From contig NZ_JAKRNM010000010.1 of NCBI RefSeq assembly GCF_022346995.1, positions 1-64,000 on the forward strand: DNA of 64,000 nucleotides, written 5' to 3'. This DNA is from Paenibacillus sp. ACRRY. GTDB taxonomy: Bacteria > Bacillota > Bacilli > Paenibacillales > Paenibacillaceae. Positions 49,795-58,714 of this stretch are shown here, in pieces (position 1 is the stretch's first letter; the number at the start of each line of letters is the position of its first letter). The position numbers and the translations under genes were made by a program. Below the pieces are notes generated by a model, which saw nothing but the letters and a program-made list of their open reading frames with translations, did no database searches and was not told where the DNA came from.

Positions 49795-49974
49795 TTGGAT
49801 AAAATGAAAGTTACGTATGAAGTCATGTTGGGGCTGGCTGCTGAGATGGTGTGGGACGAAGCGCTTCGTAAACAGCGTAGCGAGAAGCTGTATATGGAAA
49901 TCGACAAGGCGTTGGCTACCGGAGACGAAGTAGCTTTCCGGAGTCTGACGGATGAACTGAAAACCATAAACTGA
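49795..49974 (+). CDS. Small IDEAL-domain protein
   Basis: A 59-residue protein starting with TTG at 49795, 7 nt after GGAGGTG. It is mostly an IDEAL domain: MEIDKALATGDEVAFRSLTDEL near the C-terminus (in part). The domain occurs at the end of YpiB and related Firmicute regulators; stand-alone function is unknown. It sits next to a YpiF-like gene, as ypiB does in Bacillus, so it may be what remains of, or replaces, ypiB. Confidence 0.75.
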   Translation: MDKMKVTYEVMLGLAAEMVWDEALRKQRSEKLYMEIDKALATGDEVAFRSLTDELKTIN

Positions 49975-49999
49975 TAAACCGATGATCTAACCATATAAG

Positions 50000-50028
50000 A
50001 AGGAAATGCGTGATTACGCATTTCCTTT
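50000..50028 (+). terminator. Intrinsic terminator
   Basis: AAGGAAATGCG (50000-50010) pairs with CGCATTTCCTT (50018-50028), then TT and G/T. Confidence 0.8.
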
Positions 50029-50128
50029 TGTGTTTATTTGGGAGAGATTTACGAATAACTCTATAGATTTACATCGTTTGCTCATATATAATATGAGAAT
50101 AAAATGGATAGAGAGGGGAAATAGGGAA

Positions 50129-50551
50129 TTGAAATTCAGTGAGATGACTCAAGACAGCTGGGCTGAACTGCAACTCTATCTGGATACATGCCTTATTCCA
50201 TTCACCGGTATAACGGGTAATCAGTCGCCGGCTGAAGCCACGGAAGCGTTAGAGAGGCTTAGAGACTTTTTGGATCTGATTGAAGTCCCGTTTAAAGGAC
50301 GGGTCATGACGTATCCGGCATTCCATTTTGCCTTTCCGGAAATGTCAATGGCATTAAACACCATATGTGAGCAGTTGAAGCGCTCAGGATTCAAATATGT
50401 GGTGATAATGACATCAGATGGTTTTTTGGAGAAAGACCAAATTTCATCTGCTGATCTGGTTTTTAATCGTTCTGAAATGGTAGAAGAAATAGATGAAGTG
50501 AAAATAGCAGGGTATGTCGGGGGAAAAGTACGTGAGATGTGGAAAAATTAG
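50129..50551 (+). CDS. ypiF: YpiF-like protein (DUF2487)
   Basis: A ~140-residue soluble protein matching the YpiF family by position (directly before qcrABC) and features such as LKFSEMTQDSWAELQ at the start, LDTCLIPFTG, VMTYPAFHF and YVVIMTSDGF. Function unknown. TTG 50129 follows GAGAGGGG and is preferred; the frame remains open to 50006 but that would overlap the terminator and the -10 region near 50087. Confidence 0.75.
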   Translation: MKFSEMTQDSWAELQLYLDTCLIPFTGITGNQSPAEATEALERLRDFLDLIEVPFKGRVMTYPAFHFAFPEMSMALNTICEQLKRSGFKYVVIMTSDGFLEKDQISSADLVFNRSEMVEEIDEVKIAGYVGGKVREMWKN

Positions 50552-50632
50552 CATTCAACTGGAATTGTGACAATTTATCAACACTTTTTTAATAACGCTT
50601 ACAATTGAACCTTAAAAATGTGTGACAAATTC

Positions 50633-50661
50633 TTGACGGTGTTCTAGGGCTACTATATGAT
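50633..50661 (+). promoter_or_regulatory. Sigma-A promoter of qcrABC
   Basis: TTGACG (50633-50638), 17-nt spacer, TATGAT (50656-50661). Two GTGACAA copies lie upstream (about 50570 and 50621) and could be activator sites. Confidence 0.65.
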
Positions 50662-50743
50662 TATGTATGTTCTAGTAAGTCGTGGAATTTCTGATAATGA
50701 AAACGTATGAGAGAGTTGGCTGAAAAAGGGGGGTGGAGACAGT

Positions 50744-51286
50744 ATGAGCAGTGAGCATGACCAGCACGAAGCCTCGAACAAACCGCCAAGCCGGATGGAA
50801 ATGTCACGCAGGCAGTTTTTAACGTACACGCTTGGTGGAGCTACAGCCTATATGGCCGCCGGTGCGATTCTTCCCATGGTCCGTTTTGCGGTGGACCCAA
50901 TTCTGCAGCACAAGGGAGAAGGCACTTCTGTCAAAGTAGCTGAGATCAGCAAAATTACAAACGAACCTCAAGAGTTCACATTTGAATTGCAGCAGCAAGA
51001 TGGTTGGTACCTGAGTAATGCTTCGCTTGTGGCATGGATTCGCAAGGATGAGCAGGGTAAAATTTATGCGCTTTCACCGATCTGTAAACATTTGGGTTGT
51101 ACAGTCGGCTGGAACAGTGACAAAAATTATCCTGATGAGTATCATTGCCCCTGCCATGGCGCGCACTATGACAAGGAAGGGAAAAATCTTGCCGTAGCCC
51201 CGAAACCGCTGGATGAGTATGTGGTCAAGGAGGAACAGGGCTGGGTATATCTGGGCGAGATTGTTCCGAACACCCGAGTGAAATAG
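50744..51286 (+). CDS. qcrA: Menaquinol:cytochrome c reductase, Rieske iron-sulfur subunit
   Basis: The 180-residue protein has a Tat-like N-terminus (SRRQFLTY) and one membrane helix, then a Rieske domain with CKHLGC and CPCHGAHY binding the 2Fe-2S cluster by two Cys and two His. It accepts an electron from menaquinol on the outer face of the membrane and passes it to cytochrome c in QcrC. AAAGGGGGGTGGAG precedes the ATG. First gene of qcrABC. Confidence 0.96.
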   Translation: MSSEHDQHEASNKPPSRMEMSRRQFLTYTLGGATAYMAAGAILPMVRFAVDPILQHKGEGTSVKVAEISKITNEPQEFTFELQQQDGWYLSNASLVAWIRKDEQGKIYALSPICKHLGCTVGWNSDKNYPDEYHCPCHGAHYDKEGKNLAVAPKPLDEYVVKEEQGWVYLGEIVPNTRVK

Positions 51287-51301
51287 GAGGCGTGAACGCA
51301 G

Positions 51302-51973
51302 ATGTTTAAAAATGTCTATGACTGGATTGACGAGCGTCTCGATATCACGCCAATCTGGAGGGACGTTGCGGATCATGAAGTTCCAGAGCACGTAAACCCG
51401 GCTCACCACTTTTCCGCATTCGTCTACTGCTTTGGTGGCTTGACGTTCTTTATCACCGTAATTCAGATTCTCTCAGGAATGTTTCTTACGATGTATTATG
51501 TACCTGATATTATCAATGCCTATGCCAGTGTCGAGTATCTGCAGACCAAGGTAGCCTTCGGCCAAATTGTGCGCGGCATGCACCACTGGGGAGCCAGTCT
51601 GGTAATCGTAATGATGTTTTTACATACGATGCGTGTATTCTTTACAGGCTCTTATAAAGCGCCCCGTGAGATGAACTGGGTTGTCGGCATGTTGATCTTT
51701 TTCGTCATGCTGGGTCTTGGATTGACTGGGTACCTGCTGCCGTGGGATAACAAAGCCTATTTTGCTACCAAAGTTACCCTTGAAATTGCCAATACCGTCC
51801 CTTGGTTGGGACCAATCATTAAAGAATTCCTTCAAGGCGGAACCATTGTAGGTGCACAGACGCTAACACGATTCTTTGCCCTGCACGTCTTCTTCCTTCC
51901 CGCTGTGCTTCTGGTGCTTCTGGTCGGACACTTCATCATGATCCGCAGACAGGGCATTTCGGGACCACTATAA
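51302..51973 (+). CDS. qcrB: Menaquinol:cytochrome c reductase, cytochrome b subunit
   Basis: A 223-residue cytochrome b6-type membrane protein with four helices and the heme-ligating His residues, for example RGMHHWGASLVIVMMFLHTMRVF (in part: GMHHWGASL, FLHTMRVFF) and FFALHVFFLPAVL. Forms the quinol oxidation site with QcrA. TAGGAGGCGTG precedes the ATG. The length (~224) is that of the split b6 form used by Bacillus. Confidence 0.96.
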   Translation: MFKNVYDWIDERLDITPIWRDVADHEVPEHVNPAHHFSAFVYCFGGLTFFITVIQILSGMFLTMYYVPDIINAYASVEYLQTKVAFGQIVRGMHHWGASLVIVMMFLHTMRVFFTGSYKAPREMNWVVGMLIFFVMLGLGLTGYLLPWDNKAYFATKVTLEIANTVPWLGPIIKEFLQGGTIVGAQTLTRFFALHVFFLPAVLLVLLVGHFIMIRRQGISGPL

Positions 51974-51994
51974 TTTGAGAAGGGAGGAATCGCA

Positions 51995-52876
51995 ATGGCT
52001 CACGGACACAAGCCTGATGATCAGGAGAAGATTATCTTTGTCGGTGATTCACGCGTCCGTAAAGGGGCAGGGTTCATTACCCCTCCGGACTATACAGCGT
52101 ATCCAGGCAAATCAGAAGCATTCATACCTAACTTTCTGCTGAAGGAATGGATGGTTGGTGTTGTGGTGCTGGTGGGTATCCTGGTACTGACCATCTCTGA
52201 ACCTGCTCCGCTTGGTTATCCGGCCAATCCAAGTGCATCCGTTATTCCGATGCCGGACTGGTATTTCCTTTTTCTGTACCAATATCTAAAATATCCGTAT
52301 GCGTCAGGCGATTATGTCCTGCTCGGTGTTCTGGGTGTCAGCGGGGTTGCTTTTGGAGCATTGCTGCTTGCCCCATTCTTGGATACAGGTAAGGAAAGAA
52401 GGTTTTACAGACGTCCAATTGCATCATCGTTGATGGTCCTGTCAATCCTTTCTGTATTTTATCTCACGAATGTGGCTTGGACGCACTACAAGCACGAGCT
52501 TGAAGCGACAGGCCAGAAGCCTGAGCATATTCAGCGTGAGGAAGAGGCACACGAGAAGCATGAACAAGGTCTGCCGACTTCCAATGCACCGGGCCAACAA
52601 CAAGAAGTGGCCATCGTTGAGAAGGATGATCCTGCAATGGAAACACTCAAAAAAGCAGGGTGTATTTCTTGTCATGCTGCTGATTTGAAGGGAGCCAATG
52701 GACCTTCGCTTCGTGGTATTGGTGACAAACACAGCCAGGAAGAGATTTTGACCATAATTAAAGAGGGCTATAACACTATGCCTGCAATGTATGATCAAGC
52801 TATCGCCCAAGGTCTGACAGACGACGATATTAATCACCTGGCGGAATGGCTTGCGAAACAGAAGTCAGAACAGTAA
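51995..52876 (+). CDS. qcrC: Menaquinol:cytochrome c reductase, subunit IV/cytochrome c fusion
   Basis: The 293-residue protein joins a subunit-IV-like membrane part (IPMPDWYFLFLYQYLKYP, about 85-102, and further helices to ~165), a charged linker, and a C-terminal class I cytochrome c with AGCISCHAADLKG (CxxCH, about 227-231) and MPAM as likely sixth heme ligand. This fusion is typical of Bacillus-type bc complexes. GAAGGGAGG precedes the ATG; a terminator follows. Confidence 0.96.
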   Translation: MAHGHKPDDQEKIIFVGDSRVRKGAGFITPPDYTAYPGKSEAFIPNFLLKEWMVGVVVLVGILVLTISEPAPLGYPANPSASVIPMPDWYFLFLYQYLKYPYASGDYVLLGVLGVSGVAFGALLLAPFLDTGKERRFYRRPIASSLMVLSILSVFYLTNVAWTHYKHELEATGQKPEHIQREEEAHEKHEQGLPTSNAPGQQQEVAIVEKDDPAMETLKKAGCISCHAADLKGANGPSLRGIGDKHSQEEILTIIKEGYNTMPAMYDQAIAQGLTDDDINHLAEWLAKQKSEQ

Positions 52877-52891
52877 AATCGAATTAAGCCA

Positions 52892-52924
52892 AAAACCTGA
52901 CTGTTGTTGCGGTCAGGTTTTTTT
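52892..52924 (+). terminator. Terminator of qcrABC
   Basis: AAAACCTGAC (52892-52901) pairs with GTCAGGTTTT (52912-52921), then T. Confidence 0.88.
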
Positions 52925-52988
52925 GAGTGTTTAACCAATCAACGCTTCAAAAAGACTATAGAATTGTAAGAAGGAAGGGGCAGCGAAC

Positions 52989-53615
52989 GTGTCTTTATCG
53001 TTTTTCTGGAGCAGGGAATTTCTGACCAATCGGTATTTCCTGTGGCTTCTGTTTTGGTGTAATGCAGTAGGTACCGTGTATGGGTACATATGGTACGGAG
53101 ATCAGCTAAAACTAACACTGGAGGAACAGCCCATATGGCAGGTTGTTTTTGTTCCGGACAGTCCCACAGCGAGTTTGTTTTTTACCCTTGGTCTTTTATG
53201 GGTTCTATATAAACCTAAGTCTACGGTGCTCAACCGAATTGGACATGTTATTCAAGCTCTCGCTGTGGTTACATCGGTGAAATATGGGGTCTGGGCCGTT
53301 TCAATTATTTTTGCGGGTTGGATGCAGGGTGGGTCGCCGCATTGGCAGGACTGGATGCTGATCGCCTCACACAGTGCCATGGCCATTGAAGCGTTGATTT
53401 ATGTCAGGTTCTTTGGTTTCAGATGGGCTGCGCTGCTTATTGCCAGTCTATGGACGTTATTGAACGATACGATGGACTATACATATGATATTTTCCCTTG
53501 GCTGCCGAGTGCTCTCTATCAGCATCTGGATGGTGTGCGCAATTTCACTTTCGGGCTTACGCTGGTTAGCATTCTGTGTGCGTGGCTGGCGTTAAGACAG
53601 GCTAAACGAGCCTGA
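52989..53615 (+). CDS. ypjA: YpjA-like membrane protein (DUF1405)
   Basis: A 208-residue protein with about six hydrophobic helices and the family pattern NRYFLWLLFWCNAVGTVYGY, FVPDSPTASLFFTL and DTMDYTYDIFPWLP (each in part). Conserved downstream of qcrABC in Bacilli; role unknown. It starts with GTG after GGAAGGGG. Followed by ypjB as in Bacillus. Confidence 0.82.
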   Translation: MSLSFFWSREFLTNRYFLWLLFWCNAVGTVYGYIWYGDQLKLTLEEQPIWQVVFVPDSPTASLFFTLGLLWVLYKPKSTVLNRIGHVIQALAVVTSVKYGVWAVSIIFAGWMQGGSPHWQDWMLIASHSAMAIEALIYVRFFGFRWAALLIASLWTLLNDTMDYTYDIFPWLPSALYQHLDGVRNFTFGLTLVSILCAWLALRQAKRA

Positions 53616-53675
53616 TTTCGTAAGCTTGTTCTAAGTGCCCGTGCCCTGCCATACATTGGTATGGGGGGGATGTCC

Positions 53676-54545
53676 ATGAAGAGAATGTTCTGGAACAAAA
53701 CCGGATTAATGGTAGTATCGTTCATGGCGCTGTTGTTTTGGACGAACTTGTCATACAGTGTATCTGCACAAAGTGAAGGGAAGGAAGTAGAAGCGGATCA
53801 ACAAGCCCTCGTCAATAGTTCCATTCAGCAGCTTAATCAGGAAGCGACATCGCTCTACAGGCATGCCTTAGATCATAATATCGAAGAAGTCAGAAACGGT
53901 ATTATGCGGATTAGCGAACGGTTGGAGCATATCTCGTTTGAAGGTCAGACGACGGTCGAAGGCATTCATGCTTTATCCGAAACGATTGTGGAAGTAAAAC
54001 AAGCAGCTGTCCGCGTCAAAAGTGATGACACCGATCTTCAGCAGGCTTCTGCCAAGCTGCGGCTCGCTGCTGACAGTCTTGCTAATCCATCCAAACCTTT
54101 ATGGCTCCAATATTATAAAATTGTAAAAGATGATCTTCAGGCCATATCCACTGCTGTAAGTCAGCATGAGAAAACAGCAGCACTCACCAGCCGATATGCA
54201 TTGCTCGAGGAACACTATGAGACCATTCGACCGGCAGCGATGATTCGTCGTGAACCCTACGAGATCGCTCAGCTGGACGCCTGGTTATCCCATACCAAAG
54301 GGCTGACTGGAGCTAAACAGCCAGATATCACTCAGCTGCAAAGTATGATATCCCAAGGCGAAGAACTGGTTAATCAATTGTTTGGTCGCGAGAAGGATGA
54401 GAGTGCCTTTGTTCCATTTGTTCAAGGGCCAAACCGGAGAGCCGCAGGGTTATTCATCACTTCCGTAATTGTGGCCGCACTAACCTATGCGGGATATCGT
54501 AAGTATCGTGCACAGCAGCAAGGCATCTTTCCATTCCGGCGCTGA
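53676..54545 (+). CDS. ypjB: Sporulation protein YpjB
   Basis: The 289-residue precursor has an N-terminal signal or anchor (VVSFMALLFWTNLSYSVSA), a long helical external domain of about 200 residues, and a C-terminal membrane segment (AAGLFITSVIVAALTYAGY). This matches the SpoYpjB family, whose Bacillus member is mother-cell expressed and affects sporulation. ATG 53676 is six bases after a G7 run. Ends before a large bidirectional terminator. Confidence 0.8.
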   Translation: MKRMFWNKTGLMVVSFMALLFWTNLSYSVSAQSEGKEVEADQQALVNSSIQQLNQEATSLYRHALDHNIEEVRNGIMRISERLEHISFEGQTTVEGIHALSETIVEVKQAAVRVKSDDTDLQQASAKLRLAADSLANPSKPLWLQYYKIVKDDLQAISTAVSQHEKTAALTSRYALLEEHYETIRPAAMIRREPYEIAQLDAWLSHTKGLTGAKQPDITQLQSMISQGEELVNQLFGREKDESAFVPFVQGPNRRAAGLFITSVIVAALTYAGYRKYRAQQQGIFPFRR

Positions 54546-54561
54546 TCATTAACTACGAACC

Positions 54562-54618
54562 AAAAAACCTCTATACCGCAAGGACTTGAATTGGCTTGTC
54601 CTTGGGATAGAGGTTTTT
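54562..54618. terminator. Bidirectional terminator between ypjB and the YitT gene
   Basis: AAAAACCTCTAT...GCAAGGAC pairs with GTCCTTG...ATAGAGGTTTTT, about 20 base pairs with a small internal bulge. Confidence 0.85.
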
Positions 54619-54637
54619 GCGTATATTTTGGTTGGTT

Positions 54638-55507
54638 TCAGGATTCCTTGAAGCCTTCTCCATGAACGTCATGTACATCGCTGATGATAACAAAGGCTCG
54701 GGGATCAACGGATCTGACAATGGTTTGCAGTCGCCTGAATTCCTGACGTGAAATAACGCAGTAAGCAACATGTTTGGCTTGTTTGGAGTAGGCGCCGATG
54801 GCTGGAATAAGCGTTACACCGCGGTCCATTTCCCGGGTAATCAGATCGGCTATTTCTGGTGCATGGTCACTAATGATCATGAATGCTCGAGCGGAATAAG
54901 CCCCTTCCTGAATGAAGTCTATGACCTTGGAGGCGATAAAGACCGCAACCAGCGTATAGAGTATTTTTTCTTTTGGAATGTAGATTAGGGAGATGCCGAT
55001 AATAATAAAATCGATACCGAGCAAAATTCGGCCCATGCTCCATCCATATTTTCGATTGAGAATCCGTGCAATGATATCTGAACCACCTGTCGTACCGCCT
55101 GAGCGGAATACAATACCCAAACCGGCCCCGAGAGTGACACCTGCATAAAGCGCTGCCAGCAGGAGATCGTTCTCTGTGTGCAGTGGCTCAATCCATCCCG
55201 AGTGAATCATTTTCTCAAACAACCACAGAAACACCGTAAGGGCACCAATGCCCACCCCTGTATAGACCATCTGTCTGCCGCCCAATATCTTGAGTCCGAT
55301 CAGAAATAATGGAACGTTGATAATAAGGGTCGTCAGAGACGGAGAGAGGCCAAAAGCATAATTGAGCAGTACGGTAACCCCGGTGACGCCACCCTCCATC
55401 AGTTGATTAGGGATAATGAAGTACAGCAGACCAAAAGCATACAATGCAGTACCTAGCAGAATAGGGAGAATCAGTTTGATTTGAATCCAAGTTTTGGTAG
55501 TGCTCAT
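54638..55507 (-). CDS. ypjC: YitT-family membrane protein (YpjC-like)
   Basis: A 289-residue protein with five to six membrane helices (DUF161 repeats, for example FIIPNQLMEGGVTGVTVLL and FRSGGTTGGSDIIARIL in part) and a soluble C-terminal DUF2179 domain (about 205-289, SARAFMIISDHAPEIADLI). Function of the family is not settled. It is at the ypjC position but on the opposite strand to its neighbours. GGAGAGGG precedes ATG at 55507; the extension to 55522 lacks a site. Confidence 0.85.
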   Translation of the reverse strand: MSTTKTWIQIKLILPILLGTALYAFGLLYFIIPNQLMEGGVTGVTVLLNYAFGLSPSLTTLIINVPLFLIGLKILGGRQMVYTGVGIGALTVFLWLFEKMIHSGWIEPLHTENDLLLAALYAGVTLGAGLGIVFRSGGTTGGSDIIARILNRKYGWSMGRILLGIDFIIIGISLIYIPKEKILYTLVAVFIASKVIDFIQEGAYSARAFMIISDHAPEIADLITREMDRGVTLIPAIGAYSKQAKHVAYCVISRQEFRRLQTIVRSVDPRAFVIISDVHDVHGEGFKES

Positions 55508-55677
55508 TAGATCCCTCTCCATATGTAAATTAATGATGAAGCAATACTTGCCATCTTAGTATACCTATTTATTGATTCTTTAAAAATGATTTGTGCCTCA
55601 GGATGGTGGAAGTCAAACTAAATAACTGATATATTAGGAACAAATACGACACAATTTCAAAAGGAGAATCCGTTCTC

Positions 55678-56007
55678 ATGGAGAAAAGCATCGCAGAAAT
55701 GCAGCGCGAGGTTGACCTCTACATTTCCCAGTTCAAAGAAGGATACTTCAGTCCGCTGTCCATGCTGGCCCGTATGTCGGAAGAGGTGGGAGAACTAGCT
55801 CGGGAAGTCAATCACGAGTTCGGTGAAAAGCCGAAAAAAGCTTCTGAAGCAGACAATTCCATTGAGCTGGAGCTAGGGGATATTTTGTTTATCACGATTT
55901 GTTTTGCCAACTCGCTCGGGATTGATCTGGCGCAGGCACACGACAAAGTCATGCATAAATTTAATACACGCGATGCAAATCGGTGGACTCCAAAAAACAC
56001 CGATTAG
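55678..56007 (+). CDS. ypjD: MazG-like nucleotide pyrophosphohydrolase (YpjD-like)
   Basis: A 109-residue all-helical enzyme with the MazG metal motif SEEVGELAREV (EExxE, about 35-45) and ELGDILF (ExxD, about 64-70). It hydrolyses NTPs or modified nucleotides to NMP and pyrophosphate, a housecleaning role. AAAAGGAGAATCC precedes the ATG. Position before dapB-mgsA-bshB1 is that of Bacillus ypjD. Confidence 0.88.
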   Translation: MEKSIAEMQREVDLYISQFKEGYFSPLSMLARMSEEVGELAREVNHEFGEKPKKASEADNSIELELGDILFITICFANSLGIDLAQAHDKVMHKFNTRDANRWTPKNTD

Positions 56008-56058
56008 GCGTAGATTACATATGCTGTACCATCACCCGAATGGGGAGGGACAGCTTGA

Positions 56059-56583
56059 ATGATGAAGCCGGAAGATTATATGCAGCAGGCTTACCGCTGT
56101 ATTTTGCAAAATGATTTTGAGCAGGCGATCCGTTGGTTCGAATCGGCTATTCTTGCTCACCCGGAACATGCGGAGCTTCACTACCGTTGTTCCATTACGC
56201 ATGCCCGCAGCCAGCACCTTGGTCCGGCACTGGAACATGCCCGTAAGGCAGCTCAGCTGTCCGGTGGCACAGAAGAATATGTTCTGCATCTGCAGACATT
56301 GGAAGCCAAACAGCTAAGTACACAGGCGAAGGCTTTGCTTGAACAGGCAGGTAGCGGCACACACGAACGTTATGTTTCGGCAGCTGCTCTGCTGAAAGAG
56401 GCGGTTAAGCTTGATCCGCTGTCTGTCGAAGCGCATGTGATGCTTGCACTGGCCTATAGCGATTTGAATGAATTTGATCGTGCAATCAAGGCTGTTCGTG
56501 ATGCGATATCGCTGGATCCGCAGAACGCACAATTGCATCAAATGTACCAACAAATCAAGCAGCGTAAGAATTCCATTCAATAA
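56059..56583 (+). CDS. TPR-repeat protein
   Basis: A 174-residue helical protein with four to five tetratricopeptide repeats, for example AYRCILQNDFEQAIRWFESA (11-30) and AHVMLALAYSDLNEFDRAI (about 130-148) followed by PQNAQLHQMYQQI. TPRs serve as protein-protein scaffolds. The partner is unknown. GGGAGGGA lies 6-9 nt before two adjacent ATGs (56059, 56062). No equivalent at this spot in Bacillus subtilis. Confidence 0.8.
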   Translation: MMKPEDYMQQAYRCILQNDFEQAIRWFESAILAHPEHAELHYRCSITHARSQHLGPALEHARKAAQLSGGTEEYVLHLQTLEAKQLSTQAKALLEQAGSGTHERYVSAAALLKEAVKLDPLSVEAHVMLALAYSDLNEFDRAIKAVRDAISLDPQNAQLHQMYQQIKQRKNSIQ

Positions 56584-56667
56584 GAAATTCATTTCATCTG
56601 AAGTGAAAGCTGATGATATGAATTTTCTAGTGACTGAACCAACATACAGTGAGGAGATGCAGCCAAG

Positions 56668-57471
56668 ATGAGTGAAGTAATAAGAGTTGCCGTAATCGGA
56701 GCGGCTGGCCGGATGGGCCGGGAAGTGGTGAAGCTGGTTCTTCAAGACCCTGAACTGGAGCTTGCTGCCGCGGTTAACCGCTCCGGCGCAGGTATTGATG
56801 CCGGAACCCTGGTCGGTCTTCCGGAATGCGGAGTGCTTGTAACCGACGATATCGAAATGGCTTTTGCAGAGACGAAACCGCAGGTCATGGTTGATTTTAC
56901 AATACCTCAATATGCTTTCGCTCATACAGAACTTGCGATCCGTTATGGAGTCAGACCCGTCATGGGAGTTACCGGCTTCACGACGGAGCAGATCGAACAA
57001 CTGGACAAGCAGTGTCAGGACAAAGGGATCGGAGGTCTGATTGCCCCGAACTTCTCCATTGGTGCCATTTTGATGATGAGATTCGCGGCTCAAGCGGCCA
57101 AACATATGCCTAACGTTGAAATCATTGAGTATCATGGGGATCAAAAACTGGATGCGCCTTCAGGAACAGCGATTAAAACGGCTGAACTGATTGCAGCCAA
57201 CCGTGAGGAACTCCGTCAGGGTAACCCTAATGAAGAGGAGACTATTGAAGGCTCACGGGGAGGTTATTATAACGGATTCCGGATTCACAGTGTTCGTTTA
57301 CCAGGCGTATTTGCGCAGCAGGAAGTGGTATTTGGCGATTTTGGTCAAACGCTCAAAATTCGTCATGATTCATACGAACGTGCAGGTTACATGCCTGGTG
57401 TAAAAATCGGTGTACAGAAGGTTATGGAATATACAGGACTCATCTATGGATTTGATCACTTTATCGACTAA
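56668..57471 (+). CDS. dapB: 4-hydroxy-tetrahydrodipicolinate reductase
   Basis: Reduces HTPA to tetrahydrodipicolinate for lysine and diaminopimelate. The 267-residue protein has GAAGRMGREVV (NAD(P) loop, about 10-20), VDFTIPQYAF, GVTGFT, APNFSIGAILM and EYHGDQKLDAPSGTA; the catalytic His of EYH and Lys of QKLD are in place, although the usual HH-x-x-K spelling is HG. GTGAGGAGATG precedes the ATG. mgsA follows after 11 nt. Confidence 0.95.
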   Translation: MSEVIRVAVIGAAGRMGREVVKLVLQDPELELAAAVNRSGAGIDAGTLVGLPECGVLVTDDIEMAFAETKPQVMVDFTIPQYAFAHTELAIRYGVRPVMGVTGFTTEQIEQLDKQCQDKGIGGLIAPNFSIGAILMMRFAAQAAKHMPNVEIIEYHGDQKLDAPSGTAIKTAELIAANREELRQGNPNEEETIEGSRGGYYNGFRIHSVRLPGVFAQQEVVFGDFGQTLKIRHDSYERAGYMPGVKIGVQKVMEYTGLIYGFDHFID

Positions 57472-57482
57472 AGGAGATTGTC

Positions 57483-57923
57483 ATGTTGAAAATTGCATTT
57501 ATTGCCCATGATCGCAAAAAAGAAGAGATGGTTAACTTTGTTACAGCTTATGAACCGGTGTTTACAGACCACCAATTGTATTCAACAGGCACAACCGGAC
57601 TTCGCATTATGGAAGGAACTTCACTGAAGATTCACCGGTTTGAATCAGGTCCTCTTGGAGGGGACCAACAGATTGGTGCTTTAGTAGCACAGAATGAGAT
57701 GGATCTAATTATTTTCCTGCGTGATCCGCTGATGGCTCAGCCGCACGAACCGGATATTAATGCATTGCTTCGTTTGTGTGATGTACAGGGCATTCCGCTC
57801 GCAACCAATATTGCAACGGCTGAAATTCTGGTTAAGGCATTGGATCGCGGCGATTTCGGGTGGAGAGAGCTTGTGCATAAATACAAACCGGAAGCCGGAG
57901 TCACAAAAGGTGATTCTGAATGA
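57483..57923 (+). CDS. mgsA: Methylglyoxal synthase
   Basis: Converts dihydroxyacetone phosphate to methylglyoxal, a bypass of glycolysis. The 146-residue protein has IAFIAHDRKKEEMV, YSTGTTGLRI, GPLGGDQQIGA and LIIFLRDPL (catalytic Asp in GGDQQ, substrate contacts in TGTTG). AAAGGAGATT precedes the ATG. It overlaps bshB1 by ATGA; bacillithiol helps detoxify methylglyoxal, which gives the pairing sense. Confidence 0.96.
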   Translation: MLKIAFIAHDRKKEEMVNFVTAYEPVFTDHQLYSTGTTGLRIMEGTSLKIHRFESGPLGGDQQIGALVAQNEMDLIIFLRDPLMAQPHEPDINALLRLCDVQGIPLATNIATAEILVKALDRGDFGWRELVHKYKPEAGVTKGDSE

Positions 57924-58618
57924 GTCTCGATATTCTGATTTTCGGGGCACACGCAGACGATGCGGAGATTGGAATGGCGGGAACGATCGCCAAACATACT
58001 GCAGCGGGAATGAAAGTAGGCGTGTGTGATCTGACAAAAGCAGAAATGTCGTCCAACGGGACTGTAGAGCGCAGAGCCGAGGAAGCGGAGGAAGCCTCCC
58101 GCGTCCTCGGTCTTTCGTGTCGAACCAATTTGGGCTTGCCAGATCGAGGTTTATACATAACCCCTGAGCACATACAGGCAGTGACGGCTGAGATTCGAAG
58201 GCATGCCCCGAAAATTGTATTTGCACCCTATTGGGAAGATCGTCATCCGGATCATGTCATGTGCAGCAAGCTTGTGCAGGAAGCGGTGTTCAATGCCAAG
58301 CTGCGTAATTATATGCCGGACATGCCTGCCACCCAAGTGAAGGAGTTGTATTTTTACTTCATTAACGATATGGGACCGGTGGATTTGATTGTCGATATTA
58401 CGGAACACTATGAGCAAAAGGAAAAATCGCTGCTCAGTTATCGTTCCCAATTTGAGATAGGGGCAGGAACGGTTTCTACCCCGTTGAATCAGGGGTATAT
58501 CGAACGCGTAAGAGCTCGGGACTCCTTGCTGGGTCAGCGGAGTTTGATTTCATTCGCAGAAGGGTTTGCGAGTATTACACCTTATGTCGTTGGGCAGTTT
58601 GGCGCAGCAGATAGATAA
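57920..58618 (+). CDS. bshB1: Bacillithiol biosynthesis deacetylase BshB1
   Basis: Removes the acetyl group from GlcNAc-malate, second step of bacillithiol synthesis. The 232-residue PIG-L/LmbE-type protein has FGAHADDAEIG (zinc ligands His, Asp, Asp; family often AHPDD), EEASRVLGLS, LPDRGLY and WEDRHPDHV with a third zinc His. It is translationally coupled to mgsA and followed by bshA. Confidence 0.94.
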   Translation: MSLDILIFGAHADDAEIGMAGTIAKHTAAGMKVGVCDLTKAEMSSNGTVERRAEEAEEASRVLGLSCRTNLGLPDRGLYITPEHIQAVTAEIRRHAPKIVFAPYWEDRHPDHVMCSKLVQEAVFNAKLRNYMPDMPATQVKELYFYFINDMGPVDLIVDITEHYEQKEKSLLSYRSQFEIGAGTVSTPLNQGYIERVRARDSLLGQRSLISFAEGFASITPYVVGQFGAADR

Positions 58619-58714
58619 TACCTTGCTGCGCAAGCTCTTACCCTAATATAAATTATAAATTCCGTTGCATTACATCAACTCGCACACGCGGGAGATTAAA
58701 GGAGCGTCCACCGG

